Origin: Trifolium pratense
Lineage: Eukaryota > Streptophyta > Magnoliopsida > Fabales > Fabaceae
Direction: 5' to 3'
DNA length: 64,000 nt
Assembly (NCBI RefSeq): GCF_020283565.1
Contig: NC_060065.1
Span: 32,848,409-32,912,408, forward strand
Part shown: positions 44,905 through 57,652 of the stretch, piece after piece
Position numbering within the stretch: the first letter of the stretch is position 1
How the letters are laid out: the number at the start of each line of letters is the position of its first letter
Program-made: the position numbers and the translations under genes
Notes under the pieces: generated by a model
The model's database searches: none
What the model saw: only the letters and a program-made list of their open reading frames with translations
Told to the model about the DNA's origin: nothing

Positions 44905-45452
44905 GTAAACTTTCTCTCTTAATCCAATGACTCATGTCAAGTTTGATTCTTTTTTTGATTTTGAATTCTGGGTTGATCCAATAAGGATCCATCAAACAAA
45001 CCCAATGAATAAAGTTTTTATTTTTTTGTGAATTGTTTTAACGTAAGACAAACATCATCGTTTTTTGTAAAGTTGTCTGAAAAAACATAGATTTAGTTGG
45101 GTTGCATGTTTTGATTTTATTTTTTTGTTGTTTAATCAGCATTACCATGTTTTATGTTTGATGATTGTTGTTTTGATGAATTTAAGGTTGTTTTAATGAG
45201 TTTAAGGTTGTTTTGATGAATTTAAGGTTGTTTTTTAGCTAGATAGAGCATGGATACGAGGTTTTGTGTTTGTTTGGAGATTGTTGTATGAATATGAATA
45301 TGAGTGACTGATTGGAATTTGGATCCGATGTGTTTCTACTTTTGTTATTGATTTGTTGGAAAAGAATTATGCAATTTTTTAAGATTTTATTTCGTGGATG
45401 TAAATTATTATGGTTAGAGATTGAATTTTGATTGGATTGTGTGGAAGTGCAG
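44905..45452 (+). other. Intron in the 5' leader of the RRM gene
   Basis: Donor TTTG|GTAAAC and acceptor GTGCAG, 548 bp, T-rich. It contains 3.5 tandem copies of a 20-bp unit (GTTGTTTTGATGAATTTAAG) at 45,167-45,236. Leader introns in plant genes often raise expression; whether this one does is unknown. Confidence 0.6.
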
Positions 45453-45459
45453 AGTGGAA

Positions 45460-47925
45460 ATGGACCCTGGGAAGCTATTCATTGGAGGGATTTCCTGGGA
45501 CACAAATGAAGATCGACTCAGATCGTATTTCCAGAACTTTGGAGATGTAGTTGAAGCTGTGATTATGAAGGATCGTACAACCGGACGTGCCCGTGGTTTT
45601 GGATTTGTTGTTTTTTCTGATCCTTCTGTTGCCGAACGAGTTGTTATGGAAAAACATGTCATAGATGGTAGAACTGTGAGTTTTCTCGTCTCCGTGCTCA
45701 ATTTGTCTTTGTTGTTGTGTGTATCACTTTCTTTATGCGACAAAAGTGAATTACAATTTACCGTCTTTCAATATTGTGAAAATTGCACATACGATATTGG
45801 TGTGCAAAGAAATCTGATTAGTTTTTGAAGTTTTGATTTTCTTTCAAGATACAATTGAGCATTAAATATGTGAATGAGATTTATCATAACATGTTCATGA
45901 CAATGTTAGTTTAAAGGTCTTGAATCATTGAAGCAATTGTAAAGGGTAGTTGGCATGAATCGCATAATTGCACTGGCTATAGAAAAAATATGTATGAGAC
46001 AGATAATTTTGATGCCTGAAATATTAATGCAATATGCAACACCTGATGAATATCATTGTCATGTAAAAAAATCTGATCTGCTACATTATTTTTGTGTGTC
46101 TCTATCATGGATTTCTATAGTGACTTGCTTATTTATAATTCCGTCTATGATATTGTTAAATTGAATTATATTGTCATCGATATGACATGCAGGTTGAAGC
46201 AAAAAAAGCTGTTCCTAGAGATGATCAGAATGTGTTTAGCAGAAGCAACAGCAGCAGTCATGGATCGCCTGGTCCTACTCCTATACGCACAAAGAAGATA
46301 TTTGTCGGAGGTTTAGCATCGACAGTTACTGAGAGTGATTTTAAGAGTTACTTTGATCAATTTGGAACAATTACTGATGTTGTTGTGATGTATGACCATA
46401 ACACTCAACGGCCTAGAGGTTTTGGATTCATCACATATGATTCTGAGGAAGCAGTCGAGAAAGTGTTGCACAAAACTTTTCACGAACTTAACGGTAAAAT
46501 GGTTGAGGTTAAGAGGGCTGTGCCGAAGGAATTATCTCCAGGTCCAAGTAGAGGCCAGCTAGGTGGATTTAGTTACGGTACTATGAGTAGAGTTGGTAGT
46601 TTTTCTAATGGTTTCACTCAGGGATATAGTCCAAGCCTCATTGGAGGACATGGACTTAGATTAGACGGTAGATTGAGTCCTGCTAATGTTGGTCGTAGTG
46701 GATATACTCTTTTTAGTCCAAGTTACGGGACAGGACTCAACTTTGAGACACCATTGAGCCAAAATGATAATGAAAACTTTATGTCTAACTTTGTCACGGG
46801 ACGTGTATTGAACTCTCCATACGGTGCAAGTCCGAGCAGGTACAATAATGCCATAGGGTATGTTGGTTCCAATGCTGGCAACAATTCAGCCATAAGTTCA
46901 ACAAATCAGAGTTTGTGGAGTAATGGTAATCTTAACTATGCTAATAACCCTGCAAGCTCTGATGCTTTTGTGGGTTACGGAAGTGAAAATTCAAGTTTGG
47001 GTTCTTTCGGTAATATCGGATCACTTTGGAGTACTTCTGTTGGGGGTACTACTAATCAAGCTGGAACTATCGGCTCTGGATATGGTAAGAGCAGTCTTAA
47101 TTATAGGCTTGGAGATGTGATTTTAGGGTCAAAAGCAGTAGGTTATGGAAAAAGCAATGAAAGCATTGTTGAATCAGATTCATCATACGCTTTCTCAAAT
47201 GGTAATTATGGTGAGGCATACAAAAATACTTATGAAGCTGGACCATTTTATCAAGACCATACTTGGAGATCAACAACTTCAGAACTAGAGGATTCCGGTT
47301 CTCTTAGTTTTGGCCTTGAAAATGCTGTTTCGGATTTAATGCGCAAAAGCTCTAGTGGCAATCACATTGGAGCTTATGCTGTTGCTAATAGACAATCAAA
47401 CAGAGGTAGAACACATTTCTTTTTTATTATCATTTGAAAATTTAAAAAGCTTTTCATTGTTTAGGTTTTCATGTGTACCTTGGCTATAGCCAAGTTGATT
47501 CATGTTTAGATTTATACTTGATTAAGGTTCAAAACTTGATGTCAATATTGTAATAAAAGTTCCAGATTTTTGTTTTATATTCATATGCTGATTACTGTTG
47601 TGTCCCTTAGAGTCTAGCCAAGAATAGTAGTGTGTGTGAAGTGCGGATACACAAGTTACTCGCGAATTAACTAGCCATGTTATAATTATAATTTGAGTTG
47701 TAGTTGATTGTGTATGTGAGCATGTGCTTCATATTGAAAATCCATAAAAGTTAAGTTCACGATCTTGAACTTTTCAAGTGCAACGTATAAGCTAAGATAT
47801 AGAACTTGCCATGTTATCATTTTCCATATGATTATTTTGTATGCTTAAGTATATGTATGATGATACAAAGCTAGCTTGTATTAATGTATTTTTGAACATA
47901 TTTTACTTCAGGAATTGCTGCTTAG
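45460..47925 (+). CDS. Two-RRM glycine/serine-rich RNA-binding protein (hnRNP-like)
   Basis: Predicted join 45,460-45,675, 46,193-47,405, 47,912-47,925; 480 aa. RRM1 has RNP2 LFIGGI (6-11) and RNP1 RGFGFVVF (45-52). RRM2 has RNP2 IFVGGL (108-113) and RNP1 RGFGFITY (147-154). The rest is a low-complexity Gly-, Ser-, Asn- and Tyr-rich tail. The domain order and the end NRGIA match the plant hnRNP A/B-like group that includes Arabidopsis At5g47620. Such proteins bind mRNA in nucleus and cytoplasm and can enter condensates. The last coding exon holds only 14 coding bases; reading on past the donor at 47,406 would instead give a short divergent tail, which is why I accept the splice. Neighbouring DNA is repeat-rich and gives no functional hint. 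Confidence 0.92.
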
Positions 47926-50120
47926 GAAGGTTATGCGATGGATGATGCTAGTTCGTGTTTCGATGAGGTGAATGAATGTGAAAAGCATAAATCTTCTTCG
48001 TTCGAGATACTTTGATGCTTCTAAAATTTCGTTAGAGCCAATTGGTTTGGCTATGTTGAATAACTTTGCAAATACACAAACTTACAAGGGATTTTACTAT
48101 AAGGGTTGAGTGTGAAATATTATAGGTTTTCTTTCGGATTTTGAGACTTTTAATCAGGTTGGTTATATAATGGAGTTTGTCACAAAATGATGCACACCAT
48201 TCATGAAAAAGTAATACACAAAAGAAGAAGACCTTCTCCCTTTTATTTTCTTTTGTTATTTTTTTTCTTTTTCAAACTGTTCTTCATTAATTCCTCTTTC
48301 GACGAGTAGAGTTGTCGGACAATATTTCTAGTCTTTGCTGGTATCTTTTCATTATTTCCTCTTCTGTGTTTTGATTTCTTTGAATCTGTAAAAGATACAT
48401 GATATTATCATTGGAATGTTGATTTAGGTTCCATAAAATGTTAGCTGATTCATCTTCTACACAATACAATGTTTTCTTCTTTTGCTATAGTATATGCTTC
48501 ATTTATTTATGAATTATATGATATGATTCATCTAGTGCTGATGTTTCAACAATTTGTGTTCATCATATCATTCTAAATTCTAAAGTTAAAACAATAAAAA
48601 TAAAGTTGATGTTATCGATGAATTGTGAGTGAAAAATGTAAACTCATCGATGAATCTTTTAGTACACACACATAAATATAATATATGAAGATATTCTTGT
48701 AATATTCCCGAGGATGGGGGACATCATCCCTACCCTCGTCCCTGAACTATCTTCAGGGAAGATTTTATTTTCTGCCTCTGGTTGTAAATTGACATCTCTA
48801 TTCTCTCTTTGTTTTTCTATTTGTATGATTATATCAACACTTTGAGAGGTTATTGACTTTCACACTAATACAAACAAAAAGATTGTTTTAAGAAATTATA
48901 CACAACTTTAGAACTTCAATAAGTAGTATTTTCAAATAAAAAGGCTAATAGTAATTACTAATATTAGTGTAATTATATTCCTATCCGTTTAGAGTGTCTT
49001 TGAAATTGATTAAAGATGCCATTTCTATAGGAACAAAATTTTGAATTTGTTATATATTTTAGAAAATGAAATGATTCCATCATTGTTGAAAAGGAAATTA
49101 CTAATTATAGCGAAAGTACTAATTATAGCGAAAGCCAACCTCGCGAAATGTCATCAACGTCTATTTACTTACTCTCATTATCTCCCATACTCATGAGCAA
49201 TGATCTCCCACATTTTCCGGCCAAGAAGTTTGATTGGTTAAAAGCTTTTCTTGATCCAATTGAGATAACTTCTTTCGGGATTTATAGCAATGCTCTATTG
49301 AAAATTATATTTAGTTTTAGATAGGAAATTCCTATCTCACTTTCTTTTTCCCTCTATATTTAAGAAATGAAAGCTTCTTTAAATCAAATAATAAACCTTA
49401 CATTACATTTTTAATGGCCATTACTATTTAATTTTATTTTGTACCTTAAGCATAAGTTCTAAGTTATAACACCAATGTACCCATCATGTGTTTTTCCCTT
49501 TTATATTTAATTAAAAACAGTTGTACGGTTTATTAAAAAAGAGTAGACATGTAATGGAGCAAGTGATTGAGTGCAATGTGATGTTTGAAGAATGTTTGAG
49601 GGGGGTCACACATACAATACAACAGAGGTAGGCCCATCAAACTCTTCTTTGTTCCATCTCAAATAAAAGTATTTGTTGACCAAAAAAAAGAAGAGTTTTA
49701 AAATAAAATTTAACAAGCTTTAGTTTTTTTAAATTGGTTTCTTTTAACTCAAAGTTTTTTTTTTAAATGATAAGAGGAAAGCATTCAAAATAAAATTTCT
49801 CTTTAAAACATATGAATACATAATTTTATATATATTAATTCATTTAACAACTTTTTTTTTAAATAATTGATTTAACAACTTAGGGGTGTTCAAATCTAAA
49901 CCAATCTAAGTTAAAACCACAAGCAGATTCAAAAAATTGAAAACCGCCCAAAATAAAAAATTATTGTATGCATTTTGATGACCTTTTTAAAAATCGCTCG
50001 GATCAGATTTCAGATTAAGTTTTCAAAACCAAACCAAACCGCACATACAATGGCCCCAAATTTCTCGTTGTGGAATTGTATGCAATGTTTCTGAGAAGAA
50101 TGTGCTTTTTGTGCCAATAG
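47926..50120. other. 3' UTR of the RRM gene and intergenic DNA
   Basis: The first few hundred bases are probably 3' UTR. The remainder is AT-rich with no supported gene. A small tandem duplication (ACTAATTATAGCGAAAG, twice) lies at about 49,097-49,133. Confidence 0.5.
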
Positions 50121-50129
50121 CAAGAATGA

Positions 50130-50490
50130 AGTAAGTTTTACTATATTCCTCTATGTATCATATTTTTTCAAGAGAAAAGAGATTACAATACTAGCAATCG
50201 AGGAGTAGAAACTCCAAGGAAATCAGCTTGAAAACAATTTTTAACTATAAAAGGACAACTATCATAAGCTATAAACTCGCTACTATTATCACATGCCACG
50301 TTATCCAACGCGTCTGCAACACAGTTAGCTTCACGATACATGTGCCTTATAACAACTTCTCAATCAAAAGTCAAAAGCTTTTGAATATGTTGAACTAGAC
50401 TCCTTCCATCTAGCGATCCGCCAGATGATGTCAAAAGCGTTGTTACGTATCACTTGTGAATCAACATGCAACTCTAATTTAGAGAAGGGA
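50130..50490 (-). pseudogene. LINE RNase H C-terminal fragment
   Basis: The minus-strand translation, with frameshifts, gives LELHVDSQVIRNNAF and then the typical ending EANCVADALDNVACDNSSEF, followed by PFIVKNCFQADFLGVSTPRL and a stop. This is the tail of an RNase H domain carried by plant LINEs. No upstream domains remain next to it. Confidence 0.7.
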
Positions 50491-51344
50491 GCTTCTACGG
50501 TGCATTCCTGTTTTAGACTATTTTTTGGTGCAGTCCCTTTAATTGACCAATAGGAATATCAACTTACTGTCACATCAGCGCAAGTCCATGGTAAACTCTA
50601 TAAATTTTTTATTTATTGCACATTAATCCCTCATTAAGTGAAATATATATATATAAACATAAAAAGAATAGGAATCGTTATTAAAGTTAACCAACGAAAT
50701 CTGAAATCTCAAGCAATCATCACAGATCTTCAATTAACTAGTGATCGAAATAATAGTACTCACCCCTCCACTTTGGAGTATCCAATTATTGGTATACAAC
50801 CATAGCTAGGTTTATTGTTAGACATCTCATGAAAACAAATATTAGGCAGATCTCGTTTATTGTTAGACATCTAATGAAAACAAAGTTGTTGCATTTGATT
50901 TGTTGATGAAGTGGTATGTTCGTTCTTAATTTGCAACTTCAAATTCAGATCTATTAAGTCATAACGAACTCATATCTATTATTTTTTGTAACTTTATTTT
51001 ACGTTTGTTTTTTTCATCAATTAGTTGGAATATTAGATCTACATCACGAACTTTCTTTAATAAATCAAATTCAATCATTAGAATGAGGATGACGAAATAT
51101 TCTTTTGATTTATTTGTAAAGAAATGGAAGAAGCCATTTGTTATGATGGAAGAAGAAGAGTTTTTTTTTTATTAGGAATGGAAGAAGCCATTTGTTTGAA
51201 TAGAACAATAATGTTGTTTTAATTGATTTTCACAATAACAATTGGGGTAATTTTTTAACTTTTATTATAGTAGAGATTTAGTTGCAATATTAATAGATAT
51301 AAAGATACATGGTAAATACCATATAAGTGGTATGTACCATATGA

Positions 51345-52325
51345 GTTGAGATCAGCTCCATTAGTATATCCTCCTTTTCCTCCATTAGTTGCCTAGATCT
51401 GTGACATGTGGCAATAAAACAAATCAACGGTTCAGGTTAAAAAAGAAAAAAATTGAAAGAAACATGTAAACTCTTTGCTAATCATTCACCACTATCATCT
51501 CCTTGCAACTCGCATTCCTTGTTAATGCAGATTTTTGTTTATGCTATATCGACTTTTGATTGAACATATGCAAATAATAGATAAAAGAGAACCAAATTGG
51601 AACCAAAATGAACTTAGCATATGGTTCACAATATAGAATCTATCTTCTGCATTTTTTATGCAGAAATTGGCAATTCAAATGAAACTTAGCAGTGTTAGCA
51701 GATACTTCTCTTTGTAATAACAATTGTGCATGAGATATGAGGAATTTTCGTTATTATAACAACAAGCCAAAGAAAACAATTGTTTTCTGCATAAAAAATT
51801 GCAGAATCTTCAAAGGAGTAACACAGGTTGACGGCAACACAGTTTGAAGGCCTAACCACAGTTTTCCATAGATTACCCATCAAACTGCAAATTGAATTTA
51901 TATGATTTGAACCTGCAACCTGCAAATTGAAATGAAAACTACCTAACAAAACTTATCTAATTAAAGGGATGACATATAAATAATAGATAAAAATCTCATC
52001 GATCCAGGGAAAAACAGTAATAATAAAAAAGAATCACGCTCTTTATTATAACACAGATACAAGATTTTTGTTTTCTGCACAAAAAAAATGCAGAACATTC
52101 AACATAACCAAAGGGGAAGATTACATAAAATGATAAAATTGAAACCTAAAATTACAATCTAAAATTACAAAGGAGAGGTTGTTTATCTGTGACTTTCAAA
52201 ACTTGGTGTTGTTAATCTCATGCGTTGAAAAATTCAACTGCCACGTGTCATTCATCCATCAAAAAACTGGAGGAAAAGAAGGATAAAGTAATTGAGTGGA
52301 TCTGAACTCGTACCATATAGTTCAA
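51345..52325. mobile_element. Mutator-like non-autonomous element, about 1 kb
   Basis: The left end (ATATGAGTTGAGATCAGCTC, then CCTCCTTTTCCTCCATTAG) and the right end, read in reverse complement, share several blocks including TCCTTCTTTTCCTCC and GACACGTGGCA against GACATGTGGCA. Termini are imperfect and no target duplication was fixed. The interior includes two GTTTTCTGCA-type direct repeats and no recognised protein. Confidence 0.5.
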
Positions 52326-52409
52326 AGTGTCATTGATTGAGTCAACACTGTTTTCTCATTGGCCAGATTATAAAATGTATCAATGAAGTCCAAATTTGAA
52401 ATGCACCAT

Positions 52410-52680
52410 AGAATTTTCCTTTAAGGAATCCTCTAACTCTTGCTAACTTTAAGCTTTCAAATACTCCCCACAATTCGCTACATTCGCACTACATGTTCCC
52501 AAATATTTAGAAAAACCACATATACACTCGTCATGATTTCCCCTCAAAACACCACCACAACCTGCTATTAAATTTTCTCTTGATGCTCCATCCATATTAA
52601 TTCGAATCCAACCCTCATCAGGGGCTATCAATCTTATATGTTCCACTCGTTGCATTATCTTAAAATAAACAGTGTAAATT
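52410..52680 (-). pseudogene. LINE RNase H N-terminal fragment
   Basis: The minus-strand translation reads PDEGWIRINMDGASRENLIA, CGGVLRGNHDECICGFSKYL and then a broken stretch. The Asp in NMDGAS fits the first catalytic Asp of RNase H. It is cut off at both ends. It could be a separate relic from the one at 50,130 or part of one element split by the Mutator-like insertion between them. Confidence 0.7.
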
Positions 52681-52754
52681 GAAATTAAATTATGAATTGT
52701 AACACTAATCATTATTTCTATTTACGATAATATCGCTCTACCATAAAAAAATCG

Positions 52755-52882
52755 CGGCACCAATCGTTAGTTGATTTTGTGATGATTAATACTGAACTTG
52801 GTTGGGAGGAGCACAGTTCATCCCCACAACTGCGAGGCTGAAACCAATTGACGTCAGAACTGACTCCGAATCAAAACAGGTA
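52755..52882 (+). repeat. SINE-like repeat, GGTTCAGTGGTGATTGAC family
   Basis: Reads TTTTGTGATGATTAATACTG, AGCACAGTTCATCCCC and TGACGTCAGAACTGACTCCG. It is a diverged copy of the unit at 14,722. Confidence 0.5.
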
Positions 52883-53353
52883 TTATACTAGTTCGAAAAT
52901 TAACCAAACCATTCTTTGAAGAACTTGCGTATAAAAGCAAGCAAAATAAAAATTACTTTAGATTGTAAATCAATTATTTATTCCCCTGGGACCAGATAAT
53001 TATAAACCAAAAAATAAATCAATTGTTTATTTACTAGACACAAATTGATGTCATATAAAAACCAAGAATTATTCAACTTTGCAATCTGAATGAATTAATA
53101 TAATATATTGCAAAAAAGAACAGTAAACATTTTTATATTATATGTATCACATTAAACAAAATGCTTCCCATAAGTAAAATACATAAAAAGATCATTATTA
53201 AAAATGCTTCAATTGAACTATATAGTTTTGGACAAAAACACCATCACATGAAGGTTTTGGAACAACCACTAGGAAGAAAGACATGAAAGCCTTTGGTTGC
53301 ACCAATTCTGTGAGTCTGTGTTCCCCTCCAAACCCATACTTACCAAAGATATA

Positions 53354-54365
53354 TCATCTTATATGCAACTCTCGCATGGAAGAATTATAAGTTACTATCT
53401 TATTATTCCAAGCAAATTGATCATCTTTTTTGTCGAAACTACCAAGGTCTTTAATCATTTGGGTATTTAAATCGAGCAAAAATAATCCTCCGTCTTTATC
53501 TTGGAAGAACATATCACCCTTCTTTCCCACTCCAATGAAAGCCCCAGGGCGAATTAAGGGCCCTATGATGAAGATTTTAGTCCATGATTCTTTTACACCA
53601 AGTTCACCCAAAATTGAAATGTGTATTGTAGCCATCTTTATGTGATTTGAGATCAAAGCAATAGACCCATTTAATAGTTGCAAATCAATATTGTGATTCA
53701 TCATGTATGACGGTATAGGAGTTGTAAGGAAAATCTCATTGCTCCAGTCAAATGACAACATATATTCTTCATTAGATATTTCACTTTCAGACTACCAGTG
53801 AGAAACTCCATCCATGTTCACTTGATTCCTGTATCGAAAATGATGATTATGATGCATATAAACATCAAGTTTTCTCCAAGAGTTATTTCTTAGACTATAT
53901 ATCTCCCATATTAAACAGTTGGTCGATAATTTCCCATGGCGTAACACTTTATAGTCATCTTTGACAGGGTCATAACCAAATCTAAGAAAATCAACATCAA
54001 AATTCTTATAAGGGTCGTAGTAATACAAAGGGTTATGAGGAATGACCTTAAATTCTTTGGTATATGGATTCCACAATATAGCATCCATTCTTAATTCATG
54101 CACCAAACAAAAAATTCCATGAATACTACTAGGCCCTAAAATATCAAAATCTATTTCATTCATAGAAAACGGATTAGGCCAATCTAGTTTGACTTTATTC
54201 TCCAACCTCTCACCAGAAACAACATACAACTCATATTTATTTTTTTGACATAATACAACTCATATTTATAATTCCAAGCTAATTTGAAAGTTTGATGTAG
54301 TAAGAAAGATGTATTGTCATAAGAACGATCCTTTGTTAAGAAATAATTACTCTATAATCTATATA
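53354..54365 (-). pseudogene. F-box-associated (FBA) protein gene, lacking the F-box
   Basis: The minus-strand reading gives a legume-type F-box-associated domain: ELYVVSGERLENKVKLDWPN, ILGPSSIHGIFCLV, AILWNPYTKEFKVIPHNP, YDPVKDDYKVLRH and, further on, LLDLNTQMIKDLGSF. In intact relatives this beta-propeller-like domain picks substrates for an SCF ubiquitin ligase. Three defects are visible. The N-terminal F-box is missing: homology fades at about 54,365. A 29-bp direct duplication at 54,225-54,269 shifts the frame. A TAG at 53,792-53,794 sits where a second Trp is expected after GVSHW, probably TGG to TAG. It is very likely dead. Confidence 0.85.
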
Positions 54366-55430
54366 ATGAAACAAGAGTTATTAATACCATGACTTACATA
54401 CACATTCAAATCGCTTTATAGATTTAACAGACAAATGAAATGCTTATAAAAAATAAAAAAATAGACAAATGAAATTAATAATAATCAAAGTTTACCAAAA
54501 CTGTTAGAATTCTTCACTTAACAAAGAGCAATTAGAATGTACCAAAAAAAAAAAGCAATTAGAGCGATGATATTTGAATCTCAAAAAATTAATTGATATG
54601 CACCGACGGTGCAAAATAATTTTATTTGAACAAATATTTTGACACCCTTTTTTCAATAAGAGTTTAATTGTTGTGAACCGTCGGTGTAATTTTTTTTACA
54701 CATACATCCAATTACGCGTTGCCACATCATTTAATGAATGTGACACATCATGTGTTTTTAATTACGATACATGATGTGTCGGTATATTATTGGACGCATG
54801 TGCAAAATAACTTTACACCGACGGTGTAAAATAATTTTACACTGTCGACTAATACCAACCATGTTTTCCGCCACATCACCCCACTTTCTTGACATGACAT
54901 GGCAAAATGATGGTTATTTATTGGACGATCGTGTAAAACTATTATTAATGAGATATAAAGTTATTAGTGAGACACATTAAGAACTTTTTAAGAGGTGCTG
55001 GGTTGTTGGAGGGATTGAGTATTTATTAAGTACAATTATTAAAAAATAATAAATGAGTGATGTGTACATAAGACACAATTAAATACTCAAATTTGAGAAG
55101 CTTCATTGTTGATGCTCTAAGTACTCATACATGTACTTGTTACCCGAACTTTTGCTAAAAATAAATCACTCAATTCTAAAGTATCATATTATTTTATAAA
55201 ATTTAAAAAACTCCAAAGTTTTTAATGTTTATAATTGAAAATTATAAATAAAATTATGACTAATTTCGTGCTAAAATTCATATTTTTGTTGAGATATTCA
55301 CATTACATTTAAATAATCATTTTTATTAAAAATGTGTAATAAGGTACTATGGTAATAAGGTATCAATACCCATACCCATTCATTTTTGTGGGTACCCATT
55401 GGATATAAGTCAAATTATCATCCCTACATC
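54366..55430. other. Intergenic with an ACCGACGGTG-type MITE region
   Basis: Between about 54,602 and 54,845 there are inverted copies of CACCGACGGTGTAA and CCGTCGGTGTAA. The core (about 54,660-54,825) closely matches the MITE at 63,701-63,884. Here an extra partial copy lies on the left, so the ends are unclear. The remainder is AT-rich without a gene. Confidence 0.6.
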
Positions 55431-55640
55431 TAGAGCTGCCAAAATAGGCGGGTCGGCCCAGTTGGGTTCGGACTTTGTCGGACTGGGCTAAAAAGCCCGG
55501 ATAAAAACGGACTACAATATTTAGTGCCCGAGCTCGGCCCGATACGAGTTGTCGGGCTTTTCGGCTGCGTGGTTTTTTATTTTTTTAAAGCTTAAACTCA
55601 ACATTATAAATAACTAAAGAAATTTCTAAAAAAAAAAAAA

Positions 55641-57030
55641 CTAAAGAACTATTTGTTTTTTTTTTTTGTATTAAATTTTGTTGTCTAGAAAACTTTATGG
55701 CAAAAAAATGTACCTAAAAACCATATATTTATATTATACATTAATATAGGATCAATCATTCTCACGCACTCTATTTTTACTCATCTGCTACCAACAAGTT
55801 TCTTGCGCCCCCCATTTTTACTCATCTATTACATATGAGTTTCTCGCGCCTCATTTTTACTCATCCGCTACTTACGAGTTTCTTGTGCTACTTATTTTTA
55901 CTCATCCGCTACATACGAGTATCTCGCGCGCCCTATTTTTACTCATTGGCTACTTACGAGTTTCTCGTGCGACATATTTTTACTCATCCGTTACCTACGA
56001 GTTTCTCGTGCGACGCGCGAGAAACTCGTCAGTAGCAGATGAATAAAAATAGAGCGCGAGAAACTCATAGGCAGCAGATGAGTAAAAATAGGGCGCGCGA
56101 AAAACTAAAGAACTATTTGTTTTTTTTTGTATTAAATTTTGTTGTCTAGAAAACTTTATGGCAAAAAAATGTACCTAAAAACCATATATTTATATTATAC
56201 ATTAATATAGGATCAATCATTCTCACGCGCTCTATTTTTACTCATCTGCTACCAACAAGTTTCTTGCGCCCCCCATTTTTACTCATCTATTACATATGAG
56301 TTTCTCGCGCCTCATTTTTACTCATCCGCTACTTACGAGTTTCTTGTGCTACTTATTTTTACTCATCCGCTACATACGAGTATCTCGCGCGTCCTATTTT
56401 TACTCATTGGCTACTTACGAGTTTCTCGTGCGACATATTTTTACTCATCCGTTACCTACGAGTTTCTCGTGCGACGCGCGAGAAACTCGTCAGTAGCAGA
56501 TGAATAAAAATAGAGCGCGAGAAACTCATAGGCAGCAGATGAGTAAAAATAGGGCGCGCGAAAAACTAAAGAACTATTTGTTTTTTTTTGTATTAAATTT
56601 TGTTGTCTAGAAAACTTTATGGCAAAAAAATGTACCTAAAAACCATATATTTATATTATACATTAATATAGGATCAATCATTCTCACGCGCTCTATTTTT
56701 ACTCATCTGCTACCAACAAGTTTCTTGCGCCCCCCATTTTTACTCATCTATTACATATGAGTTTCTCGCGCCTCATTTTTACTCATCCGCTACTTACGAG
56801 TTTCTTGTGCTACTTATTTTTACTCATCCGCTACCTACGAGTATCTCGCTCGCCCTATTTTTACTCATTGGCTAATGGCTACTTACGAGTTTCTCGTGCG
56901 ACATATTTTTACTCATCCGTTACCTACGAGTTTCTCGTGCGACGCGCGAGAAACTCGTAAGTAGCAGATGAATAAAAATAGAGCGTGAGAAACTCATACG
57001 CAGCAGATGAGTAAAAATAGGGCGCGTGAA
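55641..57030. repeat. Threefold tandem repeat of about 461 bp
   Basis: Units start at CTAAAGAACTATTTG at 55,641, 56,105 and 56,566 and are nearly identical. Each unit holds about seven forward copies of a short motif, ATTTTTACTCATCCGCTAC plus ACGAGTTTCTCG, and two inverted copies at its end. The homologous plus-strand frames in all three units are by-products of the repeat. Confidence 0.95.
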
Positions 57031-57074
57031 AAACTTGTAAATATTGGATGAGTAAAAATACGGCGCACGAAAAT

Positions 57075-57079
<5 letters not shown>

Positions 57080-57150
<71 letters not shown>
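57080..57150. repeat. (AT)n microsatellite
   Basis: About 71 bp of AT dinucleotides between the tandem repeat and the right end of the hAT-like element. Confidence 0.95.
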
Positions 57151-57156
<6 letters not shown>

Positions 57157-57652
57157 ATATAAATGTGTAATATATAACATATATGTATAATATAAGTAAC
57201 GGATGACTAAAAACAGAGCGCGCGAGAATTATTGATCTTATTTATAATGTTGAGTTTGAACACTAAAAGTAAAATAAAAAATAAATCGGGCCGGCCCGAA
57301 AGCCCGACAACCCGTACCGGGCCGGACTCGGGCACTAATTTTGGTGGCCCATTTTTATCCGGGCTTTTTAGCCCGGTCCGATGAAGCCCGACCGAGCCGG
57401 CCCGAAATGGGACGGGCCGCCCGTTTTGATAGCTCTAGATGAATGGAAGTTTTGACAAAACTTATATGCATTGCTTTAGGTGCAGTTTTTCCTGTTCATC
57501 TTACAAAAATGTAGTTTTTTGTATTTTTTTTTAATTAAAAATAAAACTGTTTTTAAATAATAATAACCACCTCCATGTATCTAGCACAGTAAGAACTGTG
57601 TATAAGATATTGTACATAAGTGTGGTCATGGAAGTTTTTGAAGGGTAAAATT

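Larger units (their letters stand above)
55431..57437. mobile_element. hAT-like element with GC-rich ends and repeat-filled interior
   Basis: The left end TAGAGCTGCCAAAATAGGCG and the right end, in reverse complement TAGAGCTATCAAAACGGGCG, match. Subterminal DNA on both sides is full of GGCCCG and CGGGCTTTT motifs in opposite orientation. No flanking 8-bp duplication was found. Inside is a second inverted-repeat unit whose ends are GGATCAATCATTCTCACGCG (about 55,750) and its complement near 57,235. Confidence 0.7.

Noticed and set aside
55835..56960. Three near-identical 66-codon frames spaced 461 bp
   Set aside because: They repeat because the DNA repeats. The peptide follows the short repeat motif and has no protein-like signal.
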